A stretch of 64,000 nucleotides of DNA from an uncultured Bellilinea sp. (lineage in GTDB: Bacteria > Chloroflexota > Anaerolineae > Anaerolineales > Anaerolineaceae), in the NCBI GenBank assembly GCA_938040735.1, contig CALHYE010000013.1:62001-126000 (forward strand), read 5' to 3'. Numbering within the stretch: the stretch's first letter is position 1; each line of letters opens with the position of its first letter. Position numbers and translations under genes: made by a program. The notes under the pieces were generated by a model. The model saw nothing but the letters and a program-made list of their open reading frames with translations, had not been told where the DNA came from and did no database searches. Below, piece after piece: positions 58,941 through 64,000 of the stretch.

Positions 58941-60704
58941 TCACATCGCTTGTGGGGCTGTGATGCCCAGCAAAGTCAGGCTGTTGGCTATGGCCTGACG
59001 TGTTGCCGCTGTTAGACGCAACCGAAAATTGCGCACGGCTTCCTCCGCTTGCAAGACCGGACATTGGGTGTAAAAATCATTGAAGGCTTTGGCCAGTTCA
59101 TAAGCATAGGTGGCAATCCACAAAGGACGGTGTTCATTTGCGGAGCGCTGAACCTCGGCCGGCAGACGGGAAATCAGGTTGATCAGTTCAACCTCCTGCG
59201 GAGTGAGGGGCTCGGTTACTTTGGCCTCCTCTGGCAAGGGACGATTGGCTTTCCGTAAAATACTCCCCGCACGCACATAAGCATATTGAATATAGGGGGC
59301 TGCCTGGCCGTTGAAATCGAGGGCTGACTGCCAGTCAAAGGTAACCACTTTGGTATTCTCCCTTGCCAGCATCGGGTACTTGATTGCGCCAATCCCCACT
59401 GCCTGGGCAATTTTCTGTTTTACTTCTTCGCTCAGGTCGGGGTTCTTTTCACGCACCACCGCCAGCGCTCGTGCGGTGGCCTCGCGAATTAAGTCCTCCA
59501 GCAGCACAACCGTTCCTTCGCGTGAAGCCATCACCACATTGCCCGGCAGAATGACCAACTCATAAGGAATATGCTGGCAGCGGGTTGCCCACTCATAACC
59601 CGCCAATTCCAGCGTCTTGAAGACCTGCTGAAAATGCAGAGACTGCCGCACATCCACAACATAATATGAACGGCTCAAGTCGGGATAATCGGAAAATTTC
59701 TTCTTTGCCAGCGCCAGGTCTTCGGTGGCATACAGCGCCGTATTATCCGAGCGCAGCACCACCATGACCCGGTATTTTTCGGTTTTCAGGCCAAGCAGTT
59801 CATCCAATTTGACAACCACCGGCCCCTCAGGGCGCTCATCCACCGCAATGCCTTTGGCGATCAATTCGTTGACGATTTCTTTACCGGGATGCTCCACCTG
59901 ACTATTAAAGTAATACACATCAAAATGGATGTCCAATTGACGGTAAATTTCCTCAAAGCCATTCAAAGACCACTGGCGGGTTTCTTCCCAAAGGGCCACC
60001 ACCTCCGGTTCGCGCCGATCCCAGCGGGCGTATAATACCCGAACTTCGCTTTCCAAGTCCGGGTTTTCTTCCAACCGGCGGTTAGCCTCGGCATAAATAT
60101 CGCCCATCCAGCGAGTAATATCGCTGGTGGGTTTTTCACCGCGGTGAAAGTTCATGTAGCACCACAGCCACTTGATCACATGTAAGCCAATATCTCCCGG
60201 ATAATTGGCGCGCACCACCGAAAAACCGGCAAAATCCAGCAAACGGCTGATAACATCGCCTAAAATGGCGCTCCGCAAATGCCCCACATGGAAGGCTTTA
60301 TGGGTGTTGGGCTGAGAAAACTCCACCATCACCCGTTCATTGCGGACAGTCCCCCTGCCAAAGTTTTCTCCTGCCTGCAAGACCGCATTGATGACCTGTT
60401 CTGCATAGGCGCTTTGCAAAAAATAGATATTCAGATAGCCGTTTACAGCTTCAACCTTTTCAAAACCCTCTGGAGTGCCCAGATAAGCGGCTACCTGACT
60501 TGCCAGTTCTGCCGCACGGGCATTCACGTTGATTCTTTTACCTTGTCTTGCTTCCAGCGCTGCGATTTGAAAAAACGAAGTTGAAATCCCCCAATGCCCG
60601 CTGAAGGGGATCCACTTCCATTGAAAATCCACCTCGGGCAACTGATTTTTCTGACAAAAAGCCTTTATCTGTTGTGTAATTGCTTGCTGTTCTCGTTCGA
60701 ACAT
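58941..60704 (-). CDS. argS: Arginine--tRNA ligase
   Basis: 587-aa class I aminoacyl-tRNA synthetase. HIGH-type motif is HVGHLRSA in SQPNTHKAFHVGHLR; the KMSKS equivalent is MASREGT. The N-terminal Add1-like domain and the C-terminal anticodon-binding helices (WIATYAYELAKAFNDFY) are present. An ArgRS of this type needs tRNA for amino acid activation. A TGA-TATAAT box lies 42 nt upstream (60747-60752) and GGAAGG before the ATG. It is separated from rpsT by a terminator. Confidence 0.95.
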   Translation of the reverse strand: MFEREQQAITQQIKAFCQKNQLPEVDFQWKWIPFSGHWGISTSFFQIAALEARQGKRINVNARAAELASQVAAYLGTPEGFEKVEAVNGYLNIYFLQSAYAEQVINAVLQAGENFGRGTVRNERVMVEFSQPNTHKAFHVGHLRSAILGDVISRLLDFAGFSVVRANYPGDIGLHVIKWLWCYMNFHRGEKPTSDITRWMGDIYAEANRRLEENPDLESEVRVLYARWDRREPEVVALWEETRQWSLNGFEEIYRQLDIHFDVYYFNSQVEHPGKEIVNELIAKGIAVDERPEGPVVVKLDELLGLKTEKYRVMVVLRSDNTALYATEDLALAKKKFSDYPDLSRSYYVVDVRQSLHFQQVFKTLELAGYEWATRCQHIPYELVILPGNVVMASREGTVVLLEDLIREATARALAVVREKNPDLSEEVKQKIAQAVGIGAIKYPMLARENTKVVTFDWQSALDFNGQAAPYIQYAYVRAGSILRKANRPLPEEAKVTEPLTPQEVELINLISRLPAEVQRSANEHRPLWIATYAYELAKAFNDFYTQCPVLQAEEAVRNFRLRLTAATRQAIANSLTLLGITAPQAM

Positions 60705-60746
60705 GCCTGAACCCTTCCAAGGAATGATGCCGAAATGAACGGAAGA

Positions 60747-60752
60747 ATTATA
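60747..60752 (-). promoter_or_regulatory. Extended -10 box of argS
   Basis: TGA-TATAAT on the minus strand, 42 nt before ATG 60704, after the rpsT terminator. Confidence 0.5.
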
Positions 60753-60785
60753 TCATGCCCCAGGTGCTGAATTAGCGTCATAAAA

Positions 60786-60812
60786 TCAAAAGCGGGAGAT
60801 ACGCCTCCCGCT
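60786..60812 (-). terminator. Intrinsic terminator of rpsT
   Basis: AGCGGGAG / CTCCCGCT stem of 8 bp with a 6-nt loop, followed on the minus strand by TTTGATTTT. It lies 31 bp past the rpsT stop. Confidence 0.75.
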
Positions 60813-60842
60813 ATGGTTAAATCATCCTCAAGAACGGTAGTT

Positions 60843-61109
60843 TTACTTGCTGAGAGCAGCCAGACGCTTCATCAAGCGGCTTTTGCGGCGGGCGGCATTG
60901 TTCTTGTGGATCACGCCTTTTTCTGCGGCTTTATCCAGAGCTTTGACCGCCAACACCACAGCCTCGCGGGCTTCGGGAGTCGCCTCACTTTCCATAGCCA
61001 GGCGGGCTTTGGAAACCGCCTTTCGGGCTGCTCCGCGGAAAAAGCGGTTGCGAAGGCGGCGCTTTTCGTTTTGCTTATTACGCTTGATTTGTGACTTAAT
61101 GTTAGCCAA
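60843..61109 (-). CDS. rpsT: 30S ribosomal protein S20
   Basis: 88-aa small-subunit protein that binds 16S rRNA. Highly basic, with the S20 start ANIKSQIKRNKQNEKRR and a long helical bundle (VSKARLAMESE..., ALDKAAEKGVIHKNNAARRKSRLMKRL). The start codon is TTG at 61109 with a strong GGAGGAA 5 nt upstream. Its own promoter and terminator make it a single-gene transcript in the middle of the minus-strand cluster. Confidence 0.95.
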   Translation of the reverse strand: MANIKSQIKRNKQNEKRRLRNRFFRGAARKAVSKARLAMESEATPEAREAVVLAVKALDKAAEKGVIHKNNAARRKSRLMKRLAALSK

Positions 61110-61151
61110 ATTACTTCCTCCAAAAAAACGTTCAATCCATTGCGAACCGTT

Positions 61152-61180
61152 ATTCTACTCGAAAGTTGATGTTTTGTCTA
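61152..61180 (-). promoter_or_regulatory. Promoter of rpsT
   Basis: TAGACA (61175-61180) and TAGAAT (61152-61157), 17-bp spacer on the minus strand; leader about 37 nt. Confidence 0.72.
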
Positions 61181-61207
61181 GAAAAAAATTTTAGGAATTT
61201 TACGGCC

Positions 61208-62107
61208 TCATCCATACCAGTGAGCAGCCTGCGTGCTGGGAGTCAGATGATAGCAGCGCGATTCAACCCCCGCTGATCGAAATGCAGACTGCATCGCTTG
61301 GGCTACAGCGTGGGCATTGTCGTTGGCAAATGCAATCAGGCTCGGACCAGCGCCTGAAAGAGCGGCAGCCGCCCCTAAATCGTTTGCGGCTTTAATCGCA
61401 GCCTGACTGCCGGGAATTAATGAAAAGCGATAAGGCTGGTGCAAACGGTCATCCATGGCAGTCATCAACAGCCTTCGGTCGCCTTCCCGCAGGGCATCTA
61501 CAACCAGCGCAATACGGTTGAGATTAAAAATCGCATCGCACCGGTCTACTTTTGCCGGCAGCAACATGCGCGCCTCTCTGGTGGGCAAATTCACCTTTGG
61601 AACAACCACCACAATATTCAAAGGGGGTAAAGCATACGAGCGGACAATGGGAGGATGAACATCGGCTGCCACCAGCGCCAACCCGCCAAAGAGCGCCGCA
61701 GCGGCATTATCTGCATGACCTTCAATGTCAATCGTCATTCTCAGCAAGTCCAACTTACTGAGAGGTTGACCTAAAAAGAAATTGGCCGCTATCAGACCTG
61801 TCAAAATGGCGGCAGTGCTTGATCCCAGCCCTGAACCCATCGGAATAAGGTTATGGCATTCAATCTGGAGATCGCGCGGCATAGTCGCTTCGCGGCGAAC
61901 ATAGAGAGCGGTGAACGCCTGCACGACCAGATTACCCGTGTCTTCGGGTAATTTGCCCGCGCCTTCCCCTTCTACATCCACCTTGATTCCATCACCACCC
62001 AATCGAAAAGTCGTTGTATTCCACAAATCGAGTGCGATCCCCAAACAATCAAAACCCGGTCCCAAATTGGCTGAACTTGCTGGAACGGTAACCACCAATT
62101 CATCCAT
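61208..62107 (-). CDS. thrB: Homoserine kinase
   Basis: 299-aa GHMP kinase that phosphorylates homoserine for threonine synthesis. It starts VTVPASSANLGPGFDCLGIAL, and the ATP loop is PMGSGLGSSTAAI. The C-terminal segment is SGAGPSLIAF. I chose ATG 62107, which overlaps the thrC stop by 8 bp, over ATG 62125. The downstream thrC supplies the next step, so the two form the usual thrC-thrB pair. Confidence 0.94.
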   Translation of the reverse strand: MDELVVTVPASSANLGPGFDCLGIALDLWNTTTFRLGGDGIKVDVEGEGAGKLPEDTGNLVVQAFTALYVRREATMPRDLQIECHNLIPMGSGLGSSTAAILTGLIAANFFLGQPLSKLDLLRMTIDIEGHADNAAAALFGGLALVAADVHPPIVRSYALPPLNIVVVVPKVNLPTREARMLLPAKVDRCDAIFNLNRIALVVDALREGDRRLLMTAMDDRLHQPYRFSLIPGSQAAIKAANDLGAAAALSGAGPSLIAFANDNAHAVAQAMQSAFRSAGVESRCYHLTPSTQAAHWYG

Positions 62108-63170
62108 GGCTGACCTCCCCCACAATGATCTCTTCCAGATTCCTCAATTCCGGTTTAACAATTTTTGGAGCGCTGAACTGTTTGACGATAATGTCCGGGT
62201 CTTTCAGCCCATGACCGGTGCATACCGCCACCACCCGTTTGCCTTTCAGATCAATCCGTTTTAGACGGATTTCCTGTGCCAGCCCCGCCAAACCGGCTGC
62301 TGAGGCTGGCTCTACCCACAATCCATGCAATGCCAGACGGCGCTGCATCTGCAGGATTTGATCATCACTGACCGCAATGATTTTTCCGCCAGATTCTTCG
62401 GCTGCCTGCAAAGCCTGTTCTCCGCGTGCCGGCCGGCCGATTCGAATCGCAGTCGCTACCGTCTCAGGATGCTCTACCGGATGCCCCAACACCAGCGGCG
62501 CAGCCCCCTCAGCCTGTACCCCCAGCAATTTCGGTAAACCGCTTTGTTTGGCCCGATGATATTGACGAAAACCCATCCAATATGAGGTGATATTGCCGGC
62601 ATTCCCAACCGGCAGGCAAAGCCAGTCTGGCGCGCCTTGAAGCGCGTCACAAATTTCAAAAGCAGCCGTCTTCTGTCCTTCTAAACGATACGGATTGAGC
62701 GAGTTGACCAGCCCAATCGGATGTTTCTGGCTGATTTCCACCACCAGATTGAGCGCATCATCAAATGAACCGTCAATTTGAATCACATCCGCGCCGTAAG
62801 CAATAGCGCCGGCCAGTTTTCCGGCTGCCACTTTGCCCTGCGGAATGATCACAATTGCCCGCCGGCCGGCGCGAGATGCGTATGCCGCTGCCGAAGCTGC
62901 CGTATTGCCGGTTGAAGCGCAAATGACCGCCTTTACCCCGCGTCCTACCGCTTCGCTAATTGCTACGGTCATACCGCGGTCCTTGAAAGAACCGGTTGGG
63001 TTCGTTCCCTCAAACTTTACCCACAGGTCAAACCCGCCGCCTAATTCCTCCGCCAGCCTTGGCATGGGAATCAGGGGGGTATTCCCTTCAAGCAGGCTGA
63101 CCACTTCTAAATGATCAGGCACATCCAGCCACGCCCGATACCGTTGAATAACGCCGTGATAGGTTTCCAA
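62100..63170 (-). CDS. thrC: Threonine synthase
   Basis: 356-aa PLP enzyme that converts O-phosphohomoserine to threonine. The PLP lysine is in GSFKDRGMTV, then CASTGNTAASAAAYA and PVGNAGNITSYW, the typical short threonine synthase layout. Start is TTG at 63170 with GAGG upstream. It overlaps thrB, so this is the main pathway copy; the zinc-ribbon copy at 2586 lies elsewhere. pgk is upstream, separated by a 130-bp gap. Confidence 0.94.
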   Translation of the reverse strand: METYHGVIQRYRAWLDVPDHLEVVSLLEGNTPLIPMPRLAEELGGGFDLWVKFEGTNPTGSFKDRGMTVAISEAVGRGVKAVICASTGNTAASAAAYASRAGRRAIVIIPQGKVAAGKLAGAIAYGADVIQIDGSFDDALNLVVEISQKHPIGLVNSLNPYRLEGQKTAAFEICDALQGAPDWLCLPVGNAGNITSYWMGFRQYHRAKQSGLPKLLGVQAEGAAPLVLGHPVEHPETVATAIRIGRPARGEQALQAAEESGGKIIAVSDDQILQMQRRLALHGLWVEPASAAGLAGLAQEIRLKRIDLKGKRVVAVCTGHGLKDPDIIVKQFSAPKIVKPELRNLEEIIVGEVSHG

Positions 63171-63208
63171 AACAACCTCAACCAGACCAAGGAGATTTGA
63201 AATAGGAC

Positions 63209-63249
63209 ATCATTGCGAGCTGGATAAACGCTACCCCGCTCGCAATGAT
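63209..63249. repeat. 12-bp inverted repeat, REP-like element
   Basis: ATCATTGCGAGC (63209-63220), 17-nt spacer, GCTCGCAATGAT (63238-63249). It lies between thrC and pgk, without a T-run. It resembles the short TTGCGAG-type palindromes scattered in some genomes, and could also stabilise the pgk mRNA 3' end. Confidence 0.5.
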
Positions 63250-63300
63250 TGCTCCAGGAAGATTGTCTTAATTGTACGTTAAAACTCCGAAACAGCAGCC

Positions 63301-64000
63301 TTATTTATCCAGCAATGCTGCAACACCCGGCAGCTCCAGCCCCTCCAGCATTTCAAGGGAAGCCCCGCCGCCCGTGGAAATGTGAGTGATTTTATCCGCT
63401 AAACCAGACTGATTGATTGCTGCAACCGATTCTCCGCCGCCAATCACGCTGATCGCCCCGGAGGAAGCCACTGCCCTGGCGATCCCAAATGTGCCCTCGG
63501 CAAACTTGGGAAACTCAAATACACCCATGGGGCCGTTCCATACTACTGTTCCAGCATCGCTGATCACCTTGGCATACGCAGCAACCGTTTCCGGACCGAT
63601 ATCCAGAATCCTCCACCCCTCCGGTACGGGACCAACCGCCATAACCCGCGACTCGGCCTCCGCATCGAATTTATCCGCAATGACCACATCCACTGGCAAA
63701 CGGATTTTATCCTTCCCTTCCGCCAATAATTGTCGGGCGGTTTCCAAAGCCTCATCCTCCACCAGTGAATCGCCCAGCGGGTAACCTTGCGCTTTGAAGA
63801 AGGTGTTAGCCATCCCGCCGCCGATTAGAATCGTGTCGGCTTTTTGGAGCAGATTCTTGATGACCCCAATTTTATCGCTGATTTTCGCGCCGCCCAAAAT
63901 CGCCACGAAAGGTCGTTTCGGATCATCAATGGCTTGCCCCAGGTACTTGATTTCCTTTTCAAGCAAGAAACCGGCCACCGCGGGTAGATGAGCTGCAATT
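63301..64000 (-). CDS. pgk: Phosphoglycerate kinase (C-terminal part, runs off window)
   Basis: The last ~232 residues of phosphoglycerate kinase, the glycolytic enzyme that makes ATP from 1,3-bisphosphoglycerate. The frame is open through base 64000 ([16 protein letters not shown] upstream of any internal start). Visible are the [14 protein letters not shown] segment, [10 protein letters not shown], the [16 protein letters not shown] nucleotide region and the C-terminal IGGGESVAA and [13 protein letters not shown]. The N-terminal domain is outside the window. It is upstream of thrC. Confidence 0.95.
   Translation of the reverse strand, partial: IAAHLPAVAGFLLEKEIKYLGQAIDDPKRPFVAILGGAKISDKIGVIKNLLQKADTILIGGGMANTFFKAQGYPLGDSLVEDEALETARQLLAEGKDKIRLPVDVVIADKFDAEAESRVMAVGPVPEGWRILDIGPETVAAYAKVISDAGTVVWNGPMGVFEFPKFAEGTFGIARAVASSGAISVIGGGESVAAINQSGLADKITHISTGGGASLEMLEGLELPGVAALLDK

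Noticed and set aside
58894-59064. 57-residue N-terminal extension of the cDPG-synthetase-like protein.
   Set aside because: The extension overlaps argS and is low-complexity; GGAG precedes ATG 58893.
1-64000. Insertion sequences, prophage, tRNA or rRNA genes.
   Set aside because: No transposase, integrase, phage structural motif, or tRNA/rRNA-like sequence was found in the gaps between genes on reading both strands.

Overview
The window looks like a chromosomal segment from a moderate-GC member of the Chloroflexota, most likely class Anaerolineae. This is inferred from gene content: a DUF3536-type GH57 protein, a cyclic-2,3-diphosphoglycerate-synthetase-like protein beside obgE, a mevalonate-pathway decarboxylase, toast-rack and bactofilin-like envelope proteins behind an ECF sigma factor, and a PfaA/PfaD-type synthase. 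No 16S gene is present to confirm it. Coding density is high. I saw no rRNA, tRNA, CRISPR array, transposase or integrase, so this is ordinary chromosome rather than a mobile island.

Layout. (1) 1-4.9 kb, minus strand: moaC, a moaD-moaE fusion, a zinc-ribbon threonine synthase, rnc and smc (5' part only), with scpA divergent from moaC. (2) 5.8-9.5 kb: a hypothetical protein, an aldo/keto reductase and a large secreted glycosidase-like protein, divergent from mutS. (3) 12.4-14.8 kb: GH57 protein and an NAD-dependent epimerase. (4) 14.9-19.7 kb, plus strand: an unusual ftsZ embedded among two TIM-barrel-like proteins and small membrane or secreted proteins. (5) 19.8-23.0 kb: FKBP isomerase, D-Ala-D-Ala-ligase-like ATP-grasp, esterase, 2Fe-2S protein. 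(6) 23.1-23.4 kb: an orphan structured RNA with its own promoter and terminator. (7) 23.4-27.7 kb: cytidylate-kinase-like, nuclease-like and two hypoxanthine phosphoribosyltransferase genes, 6-phosphofructokinase, nitrilase-family amidase. (8) 27.7-38.7 kb: pfaD-like enoyl reductase, Sfp-type phosphopantetheinyl transferase, and a 2846-residue KS-AT-KS-ACP-ACP-ACP-KR-DH megasynthase. (9) 39-48.6 kb: mevalonate decarboxylase, RseP, HEAT-repeat protein, secreted peptidase, acylphosphatase, PlsC, MFS permease, deoxynucleoside kinase, GrpB-like protein. (10) 48.6-55.6 kb: RRM protein, PH-domain protein, ArfB, dodecin, EamA transporter, and an ECF sigma/anti-sigma/bactofilin-like/toast-rack operon. 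(11) 54.6-64 kb, minus strand: pgk, thrC, thrB, rpsT, argS, cDPG synthetase-like, obgE, nadD, lipoprotein.

The four observations I rate highest are these. All three tandem ACPs of the megasynthase carry Thr, not Ser, at the phosphopantetheine position, next to a dedicated transferase gene. The FtsZ has His in place of the second catalytic Asp of the T7 loop. An abundant-looking structured RNA at about 23136-23420 belongs to no family I recognise. At least seven genes have a -10 box only 6-10 nt before the ATG, pointing to widespread leaderless transcription.

Functions are assigned by reading motifs and family resemblance by eye. No database search was possible.
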